The notes: a model not told the origin generated them from the letters alone. A stretch of 64,000 bases of DNA from Hevea brasiliensis (GCF_030052815.1 NC_079493.1:59873191-59937190); one strand, 5' to 3'; positions 12,150 through 24,434 are shown, counted from the first letter of the stretch. A program made the numbers and translations.

Positions 12150-13468
12150 GCGACGTTTGAGACGTTGAAGATTAAAGTAAGGGATGAGCCACCTATTGCT
12201 TCATGATTGAAGAAGAGCTCGATGGAAAGCCTTGGTATCACGACATCTGGTCTCTTGTAGAACCGAGAATTCCCTACAGGGGCAAGCAAAAATGAAAAGA
12301 AGATGATTCGGAGGTTAGCATTGGGGTACTTTCCCAGTGGGGAAACCCTATACAAAAGAAGCTCCAACGGTGAATTATTGAGATATGTGGATGCGAAGGA
12401 GGCAAAGAGAATCCTTTTTGAAACTCATGAGGGAAATTGTGCAACTCACGCCAATGGACACATGATGGCCAAGCAAATCATGCGGCGTGGGTATTTTTGG
12501 ACCACAATGGAAAAGGATTGCATCGAGTATTTCCGGAAGTGCCACAAGTGTCAGATTTACGCAGATCCGATAAATGTGCCACCTCACAAGTCGCTCAATC
12601 TCGTCTCACCGTGGCCTTTTGCAATGTGGGGCATAGATGTGATTGGTCCCATCAATCCCAAGGCATCCAATGGGCACAGATTCATCCTTGTAGCCATCGA
12701 CTATTTCTCCAAATGGGTCGAGGCAACATCCTATGCTCACATCACGCAGAACACGTTCCTCAAATTCTTCAGAAACAATATCATATGCCGGCATGGTCTC
12801 CCGAATGAAATTGTCACTGATAACGCCAAGAACCTGAACGGTCCGAAGATTCGGGTGTGTGATCAATACGAATCCGACATCTCAATTCCTCCCCATACCG
12901 CCCCAGATGAATGGAGCGGTGGAAGCGCGAACAAAAATCTAAAGAGGATAATCCGGAAAATGACGGTCACATATAGGGATTGGCATGACATGCTCCCCTA
13001 CGCTCTTCATGCATACCGGACTTCCATAAGAACCTCAACTGGGGCAACTCCATACTCACTAGTCTACGGGATGGAAGCGGTATTACCTGTTGAGGTTGAA
13101 ATTCCTTCCCTAAGGATTCTGAAGGAATCAGGGATTGGTGAGTCAGAATGGATCCAGTCAAGGTTGGATCGATTAAACTTCTTTGGATGAGAAAAGGTTA
13201 ACAGACATGTCACGGGCAATTATATCGGAGGAGAATGGCGAGCATTTGATAAAAACGTCGCCCTTGGGAATTCCTACCCGGGGATTTAGTTCTAAAGAAA
13301 GTACTACCAAACCAAAACGATCCCCGGGGCAAATGGTCACCAACCTACGAGGGACCCTATGTGGTTAAAAAGGCGTTTACTGGGGGAGCCTTGATCTTGA
13401 CCCACATGGACGGTGAAGAATTCCCGAGACCTGTGAATGCCGACACTGTCAAGAGATACTATGCATAA
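12150..13468 (+). pseudogene. Integrase of the Tat/Ogre-like element
   Basis: The best-preserved frame runs 12303-13190. An HHCC zinc-binding region (HEGNCATHANGH and later CHKC) is followed by the catalytic core with Asp in WGIDVIGPI, Asp in IVTDNAKN and, in a shifted frame at about 12905, Glu in QMNGAVEA. Then come TPYSLVYGMEAVLPVEVEIP and a C-terminal tail ending RYYA with TAA at 13466-13468. Breaks near 12900 and 13190 split it. Integrase would insert the DNA copy into the host genome. Confidence 0.85.
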
Positions 13469-13501
13469 AAAGGAGAAGGGATGAAAACCCGAAAGGGCGT
13501 C

Positions 13502-13538
<37 letters not shown>

Positions 13539-14165
13539 CTTGGGGTGAAAACCAAAAAGGGCGTCCCAAGAACCAAACTGGAGGAATAAGGAAGGGGGCA
13601 TGAAACCGCGGGTAGAGAGGCAACCGTCACGGCAAGGGACTTCAGAGAACTTGGAATATGGCAGTTAAAAGACTTCAAACCCAACTAAAAGGAATATATA
13701 CCTTTCCTTTTCCTTTGAAAGTCTATTTTTCCTAAAGCCATGATAAAGTTATACTCCATTCCTTCTGCTTTTGTTTTCCTGCTTGCTCACTTTTTAATAC
13801 TATCCTTTCTCTTTGACTAATGCGCTATTGATTAGTTAAATTTCTGCCATAAGATTTGAATTTAAAAATTGATAACCTCGCGTACTTTACTATGAGATTT
13901 GCAGGGAATAGCCGCCAAAAAAAAAAAAAAAAAAAAACTAGAGGTGAAAACCCGAAGGGCGCTTCCAGTCGAATGGACGAAAGAAAGTGAAAACCCACAA
14001 GGGCGCTTTCAGAAGAATAAGGAGAAAGTCGGAGCGAGAAAAGGGACATCCGAAAGAACGAGGTCATAGGTCAGGCCTTACAACTCCTCCTCCATTAATC
14101 GTCCGCCTTCATTATCTTGTTAAGTACACTTTGTCAAGGAATAACTTCATGTGCCAAAGTCAGAC
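13469..14165 (+). repeat. Post-integrase spacer with poly(A) tracts and repeated GAAAACCCGAAAGGGCG motif
   Basis: The motif GTGAAAACCCGAAAGGGCG or close variants occurs at about 13482, 13540, 13945 and 13987. Two A tracts follow two of the copies (about 31 As at 13504-13534, about 22 at 13916-13937). The motif is partly palindromic. No coding region is supported between integrase and the tandem repeat. Confidence 0.7.
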
Positions 14166-14710
14166 TTGTTTTGTAAGTTGATTTTAATTTTCTGCAATTT
14201 ATATTTCTGTTATCAACCTCTGGTTCCTTGATCTAAGTTGATTTTAATTTCGTGCAATTTACATTTCATGCTATCAACCTCTGGTTCCTTGATCTAAGTT
14301 GATTTTAATTTTCTGCAATTTACATTTCATGCTATCAACCTCTGGTTCCTTGATCTAAGTTGATTTTAATTTCCTGCAATTCCACCATCAACCTCTGGTT
14401 CCTTGATCTAAGTTGATTTTAATTTCATACAATTTACATTTCTGTTATCAACCTCTGGTTCCTTGATCTAAGTTGATTTTAATTTCCTGCAATTCCACCA
14501 TCAACCTCTGGTTCCTTGATCTAAGTTGATTTTAATTTCCTGCAATTCCACCATCAACCTCTGGTTCCTTGATCTAAGTTGATTTTAATTTCATGCAATT
14601 TTAATTCCTGTTATCAACCTCTGGTTCCTTGATCTAAGTTGATTTTAATTTCATGCAATTTTAATTCCTGTTATCAACCTCTGGTTTCTAGATCCAAGTT
14701 GATTTTAATG
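14166..14710 (+). repeat. Tandem repeat array, units of about 55-62 bp
   Basis: About nine units share AACCTCTGGTTCCTTGATCT and AAGTTGATTTTAATTTC with variable spacers that exchange ATTCCACC and TTACATTTC versions. Arrays just before the 3' LTR are common in Tat/Ogre elements and can seed satellite DNA. Confidence 0.9.
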
Positions 14711-14833
14711 TTCGAGGTCATTAACTTAGGTGTGCTTTAGTTCCCTAATTTCGAACACCTAATCGTCCAAAATATGAGTCTGAATCTTTACATAATTCCT
14801 ATACGGAAATTTTTCCTTTAATAGAAATTATGT

Positions 14834-14846
14834 AAAGAGGGGCAGC
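14834..14846 (+). other. Polypurine tract
   Basis: AAAGAGGGGCAGC sits immediately before the TGTCGACACC that opens the 3' LTR. It is the usual plus-strand priming site of an LTR retrotransposon. Confidence 0.8.
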
Positions 14847-15430
14847 TGTCGACACCATATTTTGGCCGATCCCTAGAATCAATAAAAATTCTTCTTTGAA
14901 CAGCTAATCTCGTTTCCGATCCCTCTTTAGGCGGTCACATTTCCGATCTCTCCTCACAAAAATTGAATTAATGCTGAGTCCTCATATTCATTAAGCCTCG
15001 CCGATCTCTCAAATCATTTACCGACCTCTCAAACCCGTTGTCGAATTTAGGACACATCAAGTATATTCTGATCTCTGTTGATAAATAAAATGAACCGCAC
15101 TAGATCTTTTCCTACCGTTTATTGCCGACCTCCTTTTCTAAGATTAAGAGCTAAAGTTTGGGTTCGGTTTAACAGGTTCGATCTTAAGTATTCAAGTTAA
15201 ATTTTCAATTTTAACCAAGTCCCGTTCAACATTTCTCCCCCACCGATCTCATGCTTATTGTGCTTTCCGATCTTTTATACTTAGATTAATAATGGCATTT
15301 AGTTCATGTTTCGCTATGCTCATACAATCAAATACTTAGGCAAATTCGAAGATTTTCCAATCACATCCATTCATTGAACAAAGAGATATTCCATTTCATT
15401 TCATAATTTGTACAAGTTATTCGGTGAGGA

Positions 15431-17249
15431 TCACCCCACTGATTTATTCTGCTCACTCTCTCTCTCTTCCTCGCCCTCCTCCTCACTATCTTCACCATCG
15501 CCCGGGAGCAGTCGTCCATCCAAGAAAAGTCCTCTTCAGATAGCGCTTTTGAAGTTCGGCCAAGAGATCCTTATGAGCATTCACATAGGCTCGGCTATTC
15601 CGACACCATCTCTTCATCCTTTTCCTTGAGCTCTTTTTCTTTCTCCGAAAGCTCCTTATCCTTCGCGTTAAGCTCCTCTACAAGTTGAGCGACTGAGCGG
15701 CCGTTGGCACTGAAGTGCGGATTTCTCCGAGAGCCCGTTCACTTTCAGCCAAGTCACGACCTTTCGGCCGGTGGTCTTCATGGTACTTCGCCTGTCCCTC
15801 GACTTGAGATATATAATCCGGCGGATGAGAGTTGGGATCGGAGGAAGTCAATTCTGATTTTTCTTCCCGACCTCCTTACCCAGACTGAATCTTTTCTCGA
15901 ATCATGGTCCGGTTCACGGACACTCCACGCTTAGGCTCATGGTTCGAGTCAAGATATCATCGAGACCATTCAGGATAGCCTGTCGATCCTCTTGAAAGAA
16001 GATGGTAGATCCCGTGACTTTGGCAAAATCGGAGTTCTCCCTAACGATCGGTTATTCTTCAAGCGATCGATCGATTCAGCGCCACGAGAAGAGGTCCTCC
16101 CGAGAAGATTGAGAAGGCTCCCTTCCGTGCTTGGAATAATCGAGAGAGGCGGGGCTGCTCTTCCGATCTAGGAGAGATCCGACAGCCTCAATGGTCGGCG
16201 GACCGAAGGTTGAGGCGGGTCTCTTTGTATCTCCCAGTTCGTGGAGGGTGTTTGAAGACGTTCAACGCTTCATCTCCTTTACCTTCCGAGATCTCTCTTT
16301 CCTTCTTCCGCTTCCTAGAACCCTCACCACCCGCCATACCGCAGAAAAGAGGTTAGTGAGATCGCTAAGGTCCGAGGCGAGATATAGAAAATACCGATGC
16401 CGAGGTCGAGAGCGGAAGTTCGCGATCTCGGCCGGTGATCGATTGCATGGTCCAATGGTGCGATTCGCGATCACCGCATTTGGGCGAGAATATTTTAGAG
16501 TGGTGGCACGACTTTTTGGCTCCATCACTATCAAGCTTTCCTCTTGACTCGGGGTAAAGTGCTTGAGCGAGGGCCCCTGGTACCACCGGCTACGAGGAAA
16601 GTCCTCAAAGCGGCTCGGATCTTTACTCCTCGGAATGAAGAACCGGTTCTTCCAATTCTTAAGGGATGAGGCGATCGGAAAAGAGTCCGCAACGAGGCTT
16701 CGCTGAAAGAACCGATGTTCGTCATCCTTTCTACGAGTTAGTGCATGCAGCTCGGCGAACACCTTAGCCGTGGTCGATTCCCTTAGCTCGGCATAGACCT
16801 CGGAAAGCTACCAAGATCCGCCACGAGTTGGGGTGGATTTGAACAATGGATGCTCGGTGAAGTTTTAGGACCTCCTTATAGAAATCGGCTAGAGGAACCT
16901 CGGACGGCCTTTAATCGTTCCTCGTACACCATGACCATGTCATTCTCTTCAAAAGAGTGATCGACACGAAGATCGCCATGGCACTTGATCAGCTCATATG
17001 AATCGTGACAAATATTGTATTCTTGAACAAGCGATTGCGGTCGGATTCGAAGAACCGACTAAGCTCGTCTATAGGAAGGGTCTCTCTCCTTGAAGGTGGT
17101 GCAAGCCTTGATGGTATGACCCGACCAGGCACAGAGCAGACCCTAGGGGTTTAGGTTGCACTGGGCCCCTCGCCTCTTCTTCATCGACGATGACCATGAG
17201 AACTGAATGGAAGGAGGGCTCGCCGCTCTCGACCTTCTGCACCGCTCAT
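15431..17249 (-). pseudogene. Antisense gene in the LTR: plant-transposon-type protein with coiled coil, frameshifted
   Basis: Reading the - strand from an ATG at 17249, broken frames give FYKEVLKLHRASIVQIHPN (near 16880), SWRILVAFRGLCRAKGID and LKNWKNRFFIPRS (near 16650). These have the style of the N-terminal region of 'putative gypsy type transposon' proteins (Pfam Transposase_28-like). Farther on come VEGQAKYHEDHRPKGRDLAE, a Glu/Lys coiled coil (NAKDKELSEKEKELKEKDEE, near 15650) and an acidic tail (GEDSEEEGEE) ending at 15431. Tat-lineage elements often carry an antisense ORF near the 3' LTR. Here it lies inside the LTR, so the intact element would hold two copies. Many single-base breaks are present. 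The function is unknown. Confidence 0.65.
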
Positions 17250-17402
17250 TTTCAAAAGAAACAAAGAACTTAAACTAAAAGAGGATTAAAGCCCTTACCG
17301 AGTCGATCGGCGTCGGAAGAAGCGGAGAAAAGGAGAGAACTTTGAAGTTGTGAGCAGGGATTGAAAATGGAATGAGAGAACAATCGCTAACCCACCCACC
17401 CC

Positions 17403-17410
17403 TATTTATA
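17403..17410 (-). promoter_or_regulatory. TATA box for the antisense LTR gene
   Basis: On the - strand the sequence is AGTATAAATAGGGG, about 155 bp before the ATG at 17249. A pyrimidine-rich leader follows, and a possible splice donor (CGGTAAGGG) lies near 17297. Spacing fits a plant TATA promoter. Not tested. Confidence 0.5.
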
Positions 17411-20102
17411 CTAGTCCGAGCATTTAATGCTCGCGAGGTTCTAGGCAAGCATCGATTGGTGGGACTCGACAAATGCTCGACACTTTTCTCAAATATCCGA
17501 ATGTTCTGAGATCGGTTTATTAGAGATCGGCATAATAAGTAAAAAATTTTTTTGAATGAAGGATCAGCTAAGTGTCATTCAGGTAAAGAATCAGATTGGA
17601 TAATAACATTAGGGATCGGAAAATAATCAATGCAAAAATAATAAGATGATAACCGACAAAATAAAGTCTTTATTTTCAAAAGTTCGGATTACAACATTTG
17701 GGCGATCTCTAGGGATCGGATTACACTAACATTGGATCACATCATTTCTGTGATCTCTAAGAGATCGGACTGCATTGAAAATAAAATACATCATTTGGGC
17801 GATCTCTAGGGATCGGACTACAATAAAGGTCTAACTACATCATTTGGGCAATCTCTAGAGATCTGATTACATTTTAGGATTACATCATTTGGGCGATCTC
17901 TAGAAACCGGTGGAACATCCTATCTAAAAGGCCTATGTCAAAGCCTAGTCTTGTGGCTGAATCAAAAGATGTGTTTGACCAGAGACCTACTGTTGGCATC
18001 GGATAGATGCGGCTCAGATGGGGTGATTATGACTCCCATGAAGATGAGAGACATCGTCACCGATGTTACCACTCGAAACCGACCCGCTGTCGGAACACCC
18101 AATGTGGAGGAAAGACGCTGTCGGAACACCCAATGCGATGAGAAGCCGAATGAACTCAGTTGAGCGACTCGAGATCGGTACAACCAAAGTCCGCAATACA
18201 GATCGGCCAAATCCAGTCCTCTCACCATCGTCAGTTAAGGTCATTCGATCACCGGGATCATAAATTTTCAGTCGGTGAGTAAAGAAGTCCATCGGAAAAA
18301 GATCAAAGCCACAGTTATAGCCAGAACTTCCACCGGAGCGGCTAGAATAGGGAAAGTAAGAAAGGAAGAGAGGAAAATCAGATGAAAGAAATGTCTCGCG
18401 ACAGGAGTATATATAGGGAAAATGAGCATTTATTGTCGAAGCGAAAACGGCTTAACGCCGGGAATCGAGGGACAATTAATACTTTGACCAGACCGGACCT
18501 GAAGAAGGGAAAAGATCGGAATAGTAGATCGGAAGGTGGGAGACCAGCATGAAAGGTCGGAAAGAACATGTGAAAGAAATCAGAAAGAGGAGGGATCGGT
18601 AGGCAAAAGGAATAAGACAAATTCCAATAACCGTCGTCGGAATCAGAGCCGAGGTAGTTAAGGCGTTGCAGACGAGATCTCCACCGCACGCCTAAGAATC
18701 GCCATAATCTTGACAGTGCCGTGGTATGTCATGATCCTGTACATCCCAATCTCCACCGTTGATCCCACTTGTAAGGACAAACCCGGAACCCTTAGATCAA
18801 GAGAGAAGACGACAATACGGCGTCTTTCACTCTTAGCCCCGGATCATTCCTGACAAGGAAATTTGGGACCGTCAGATGGAAAGAAGAAAAGGACAAATAT
18901 TATGAAGAGTGATCTCAACCATTCATTTTGATTCTCTTTAATTCCTGAACCTCCGATCATGTCCTTCGAGATCTCGACCCTCCATCTCCCTCAAATAAAT
19001 CCTGACCCTTCACGAATAGCACCCGATTCATATATATACCGGGATAAAAACTGTTCAAGGGACAGACAAAAAAAAATATAGACAAGAGGTCGCTATTATC
19101 GTGGAGGAACTCAAACTTCATTCAGATTTGTTACTCATTGCTTTGTAGTGATCAAAAGACTTTTGAAACTAGTTTTCAGGAGTGTTTTCTTGGAAAAGAT
19201 TTTGAATCTTGGAACTCTACATTTCCAGTTTGTTCATTATCTTTTCATACTCTCGCCATCTCGCTTTCTTTTCCTCTGCTCAAGCTCAACTTCCTTCCAC
19301 CGGTTCTTACCCTTACCTTTTAGCTAAAGCGTCTCTCGGTTTCACGACAGACATCAACTCTCAGACTGATCAATCCGCCAACTTCATCACTATTTACCAC
19401 ATCATAGTTATGTCAATACATTTGGCTCCTCACAGACAACAACTCTCAGGCTGATCAATCCGCCATCTTCATCACTATTTACCACCTCACTGTTATTTCA
19501 ATATATTTGGCTCCTCACAGGTAAGAGTTCATATTACTGTTTTATTAAGTATTTGCGTTTACTTTTCGCACTTTCTTTGTTCTCTTTACGTACGCGGTTT
19601 TCTTTAAGTTTATTCTAAGCAAAAAATCTCAAAGAACGTTACTCTCGAATTATCTCTTTAGTGATCGGTCCATCATTTCGTCAATTTTCGTCATTTCTGA
19701 ATACGAGCTTTTAGCTCCTAGTAGCGTGTAAGTGGTCAGGCAAAATATAGGTATCTGCAACTTAAGGGCCTCTTTTAAAAGAGAAAGCTTGAATAACACG
19801 TCAGGAAAATAGCCAAACTATTAGGCTGACGTGAACGGGAATTCGGCAAGATACCATGAAGAGGAATAAAACCAAAATAAACTAGACAGAACAGATCGGA
19901 CATTAATAGGTATGCGTGAAATGACTACATGGAAGGTCGGTAAATCAAGTTTAGTATTACCCATTTAGTCATAGGGTATCAAGAAACCTTATCTCCAGCA
20001 TTTTTGAATGCCAGAAACCTTAGTTTTAGGTTCTTGTGACATGTAGCTGAAATTGAAATTCGGGAGATCGGCAAAAGCCCCTTCCAGGCTCCTGCTAATC
20101 CG

Positions 20103-20500
20103 AAAGAGATCGGAGGAGAGTTCTTATCCGGTCTCGGCTTAAAATTTTAATAAATACTTAAAAGAGGTCGGAGGAGAGTTCTTATCCGACCTCAATTCAA
20201 AATTTTTAATAAATATTTAAAAGAGATCGGAGGAGAGTTCTTATCCGGTCTCAGTTTAAAATTTTAATAAATGCTTAATAGAGATTGGAGGAGAGTTCTT
20301 ATCCGGTCTCAGCTTAAAATTTTAATAAATACTTAAAAGAGGTCGGAGGAGAGTTCTTATCCGATCCCAAATTAAAATCTCTAATAAATATTTAATAGGA
20401 TCTAAGAGAGTCCTTATCCGATCCCCAATCAAAATTTTAATGAATATCTAAAAGAGGATCGGAGGAGAGTTCTTATCCAATCTTCTAAATTAAATTTTAA
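20103..20500 (+). repeat. Tandem repeats of about 60 bp in the 3' LTR
   Basis: This is the same block as at 2525-2945, with GGAGGAGAGTTCTTATCCG in each unit. It is almost identical between the two LTRs. Confidence 0.85.
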
Positions 20501-20896
20501 ATAAAACATTCCTTTTCAAGTAAAATTAACATGCAAAAGTAATTCACTAAGGTTGTCTCATTTACTTATGTATCTGGGTGATCCTAATCAGTGAAAAATC
20601 AAACATTCCTTTTACCAAAAGGACTAACATTCCCATCCGAGCCCCTCTAACTAATTTATAAAGGACGCAAAATTAAATCTACCTACCCTTATTAAGGGAC
20701 GAGGTGGGGTGCCTAACACCTTCCCCACCCGTTTACGGACCCCGAACCTAGAATCTCTGTCTTGAAGTGGTTTCATTCTTTATTTATCTTCTCAAATGGT
20801 TTTCTTTAGTTCCCCTCAAAACTAAGGTGGCGACTCCTCACTCTTTCCCACTTCGGTGAGTGATCGTCCGGGCGACCGCAAAATCCCATTGCGACA

Positions 20897-21032
20897 TTGA
20901 CAATTGCTAATTATTTGTGTTTATGGCTTATCTAGTTGTCTTAAATGTGGTTCTAATCCCCTTAATTGTCTGGACCGACTCCGGTCACCGGAACAGTGAA
21001 ATATACCAGGCTATACAAATAGGGGTGTTACA
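20897..21032 (-). repeat. Fragment of a TGTAACACCCC-family LTR, cut by the giant element
   Basis: On the - strand it begins TGTAACACCCCTATTTG and shares CGGTGACC, TCCGGACA-like and ACATTTAA blocks with the LTR at 21179. It is truncated on the left exactly where the giant LTR ends, so the giant element inserted into it. Confidence 0.65.
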
Positions 21033-21178
21033 GGGCTTTAGTAGGAATTTGATTCTTTATTCATTTGAATTGGTTGGGCATTAGTTGGAATTTGAGATTC
21101 TTGAAAATCATTGTCGTAGGGGAAATCAACAACATGTTGTTTTCTTTCCCAAAAAGCATTCGGAAGATCAAAAAAAAC
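21033..21178 (-). pseudogene. Copia-like pol remnant, part 1
   Basis: On the - strand this reads FFDLPNAFWERKQHVVDF and then PYDNDFQESQIPTNAQP. The style is a linker region of Ty1/copia pol. The likely continuation lies at 24435-24900, on the other side of the solo LTR. Confidence 0.4.
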
Positions 21179-24100
21179 TGTAACACCCCTATGTTCGGTA
21201 GTGCGTTCTACTATTTCGGTGACCAGTGTTGTCCGGACAGCTAAGATGCCTAGAACTACATTTAAATATTAGTGAGGAGACATAAAATAATGAAATACAA
21301 GAAAAGAAAATACAAGAAAAACAAAGGAAAAATAATAGCAATGAAATGTAACCAAGTTAAACGAGCCGAGAACCATAGCGATGGGTGACCGCACTGGAAA
21401 GTTGCAGCGTGGACCGTTGACTAGCCCTGGACCGTGGAGAACCCTGGAAAATATTTTTTAAGACTTAAATAAACATCTATGGAAGTATAAATGTCATTAG
21501 AAATATTAAAGAAAAATTAATTAATTAGTACAAAGAAAAATGAGAAATCGTGGAAACGACAAAACTCGATAAATGTCCATTAAAAATAAATAATATTAAA
21601 CTTTGAAAATGTTATGAAAAATTAAAATAAGATACATTATGTAAATAGTGAAAGTGTGGTGGCCAAATTGTAAAAATTGAAAAACTTGGATTAAATAAGT
21701 AATAATCTTCAATAGTGCTCCACTAACTTCAGCATTTGGACACCTAAAAGGGACACATGGGAGGTGCAGAATTCATCTTCAACCTTAGGAAGAAAACCAG
21801 CTGAAACACCTTGGGCGAAAGCCTCCATGGACATCCACACTCCAAGATCAAGTTCACCATGTTCTAGCCACTTTTTCCACTAGGTTCCTTCATTAACTTT
21901 GCTCCTCACCTTGCAAGAAAGAGTTTGATAGCAATTTTAAAAAGTTTAGTGAGGTTTTGATCAAGCTTCAAAAGTGGTAAGTGAGTGTTTTTAATTCTTG
22001 TTTCATTAAAAGTGTAACCAAGGTTGTGGGTAGTTGTTTTATGGAAGAGATTTTGATGTTTGATAAATTATTGGAGTTGAGCCATTTTGGCAGCCATGGA
22101 AATTCAGTATATGTAGCTTGTTTTTACTTGTTTATGGTTGTTTAAGATGTTGTTATTGATGGCAGCATGGATATGTGTATAATGGTTTGGAATTGGGTAT
22201 GTAAATGGACTTTGAAAAATTCTGTTTTATAGTGTGCATATTGAGAATGGTTACAAGCTGTCCAAAATGACCAAAATGTATTGTTAAATGTGTTAATGGT
22301 AAGGTACAAACCAGAATTGGCATGAAGGAAGTAATTTGGTAAGTGTTGAATATGTAATTGGTAAGTGATGAGAAGTGTGTAGCAGGACAGTATATGTTTT
22401 GGCTTAGAACCTTAAGTGTGTGACTCCAATTGGTATGAGACCAATTGGAGGTAAAACTAGGCATAAAATGTGCCAACTTTCATGAAGGAACCTTACTAAA
22501 ATTCTGCCTAGAAGGTGACTTGAAAAATGACCAAATCCGGATTAGTGACTTGAAAGCCTGGAAATTGACCATTTGGGCAGTAGTTAGTGTTTTGGCTATA
22601 ACTCACTCAAAACAGGTCCAAATGACCTGAAATTTTTATCATGAATAGTTTAGACATATATCTATAATTCTTATGAAGACACCAAAGCCCAGAAATGGCC
22701 AGAAGCAAGCCAAATAGCTTACATAGTTCAGGTACCAAAACTGGTCGAACCAAAAGTGACCTAAAAATGACCTAAAGTTATCATTTTGGTGTATTCTATC
22801 CAGCATTGGTTAATTGACCATAACTTGGTCTACACAACTCAGAATGACCTGAAATTTTGCCTCACGTGCAATAAGACATAGACCTACAAGTTTATAGTTT
22901 GGACCGAAACCCAAAAACCGAGGAAACTAGGTCATCAGGCTAGGTCAAATTAGTATACCGGAATCTGGCAAATTACAATAAAATGCAATATACTTGAAAA
23001 TGAATTTGGTAACATATACCAATACTAAAGAGCTATAAAATGTGACATATTGGTAACATTAAACCTAATTCACCTAGAATGCATCGAGAGTCAACATCTT
23101 AGGTTGACTAAGGAAATAATAGAATTCAATAAATTAATTATTAAGCCTTATTGTTAGAGACGGTTTAAATGAGTACTGAAACACTTCAAATTGTGTGTTT
23201 CAATTAGCAAAGACTCAGGGAAGAGGAAGGAAACACTGAGTCAAGGCCAAGAGACATTTATCAGAGGTTTGTGCACAATAGTTATTTCTTTTGAATTTTT
23301 CAATTGAAATGAATTATGACAATTTGTCTATTATTGTTTATATTGCGAAAATTTGTTTGAATGATATTTGATGGATACTTATTGCTTGAAAAACATTGTA
23401 AATGGTTTAAAACCACAGCTATCATGTATATTGATTGAATTCCTCGCTAGCTTGTCTAGTGGGACGAATTGACTTTGAATTCCCTCTCTGGCTGAAGTGT
23501 TGAGGTGTGTGCCTGTTAAGAACGAATAGGATGAGTACTCATATTATTGCTAGCTAGCTATGTTATTCCTCACTAGCCATCAGCTTTTGGGACGAATTGG
23601 ACTTTGGAATATGATTAAGCTGTGTGTGTGATTTATTGATATTTATTGTGATATTGTGAAATGGAGTTTAAATTCTTTAACTATGGTTTTAAGTATCCAC
23701 TATTTATATGATTTATGGCTTATGATTTAAAGTTGCATTTGATAATATTGTGCACCACTGAGACATTAGCTCAGTGATAGCTTTTCATTGCTGTCGTAGG
23801 TAAACAGACTGATAGGGCAGCAGACTAGGCTGCTAGTGCTATATTGAGAGTTCATCGGGTATATTAAGTATACCATATTTTGTATTTTGTATTGTAATGT
23901 ATTTTCACTGTATGTATATATTGTTCTTGGTTTTGAGCAGTTGTAAATTAAAGTTGTAAATTAAAATTATACATTGAAGTTGTAAACTAAATTTGTAAAT
24001 TATTTTGGCTTGTAAATATTGGGATATATTTCTTTTATCTCGTCTTTTGAAAACACTAGAAAATTATTGTAGATTTGAGTTGGCAAATGTTGAGAAACTT

Positions 24101-24434
24101 ATTGTGTTGATTGGATATTGAAGTTTGAGATTGAGAAAAATATTGGAAGTGTTTTTTTATAAGTTTCTGAAGAACTGTTTTATTCAAAATACAGATAGCA
24201 CTCTGCCAAAATTTTTACAGAAATTATTAATACTTTAAATGTGTTATCTGGTTTCACTTCAGTTAAAAAAATTTTTTTAACACCTGTAAATAGTGCTCAC
24301 CACTCTAAAAAGAAGTAAGAAAAGGTTTAAAATCCCTTGTAGTGTATTTAATGGGTTATCAGTAGACGAAGTTGGTAATTCATTAAGTATACTACGAGAT
24401 CATGTTATACCTTACAGAGGGGTAGGGTGTGACA
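21179..24434 (+). repeat. Solo LTR, 3.26 kb, TGTAACACCCC family
   Basis: It starts TGTAACACCCCTATG and ends GGGTGTGACA. The flanks AAAAC and CAAAC match at four of five bases, suggesting an aged target duplication. No gag or pol is visible inside. Blocks such as ATGACCTGAAATTTT recur at about 22626 and 22848, in the manner of long plant Ty3-gypsy LTRs. Strand cannot be fixed with certainty because the two ends are near inverted copies. Confidence 0.65.

Larger units (their letters stand above)
1..20896 (+). mobile_element. Giant Tat/Ogre-like Ty3-gypsy LTR retrotransposon (left end outside window)
   Basis: The element spans the right part of a 5' LTR, a primer-binding site, ORF1, gag, protease, G-patch, RT, two RNase H domains, integrase, a repeat-rich spacer, a polypurine tract and a full 3' LTR. 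Position 1 aligns with 17529, so about 2.7 kb of the 5' LTR lies to the left. Extrapolated full length is about 23.6 kb, at the large end for LTR elements and typical of the Ogre group. The order ORF1-gag-PR-RT-RNH-second RNH-INT identifies the Tat branch of Ty3-gypsy. The right flank, from 20897, is part of another LTR on the - strand, so this element is nested in older transposon DNA. All its genes carry frameshifts, some of which may be consensus errors. The target duplication cannot be seen because the left end is missing. Confidence 0.9.
14847..20896 (+). repeat. 3' LTR, complete, 6.05 kb
   Basis: It starts TGTCGACACC after the polypurine tract and ends TTGCGACA, the same end as the 5' LTR. 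From 17529 it aligns with window position 1. It is unusually long for an LTR. Its left part (15431-17249) contains an antisense gene relic, and 17700-17910 and 20103-20500 contain the same short repeats as the 5' copy. Confidence 0.92.
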
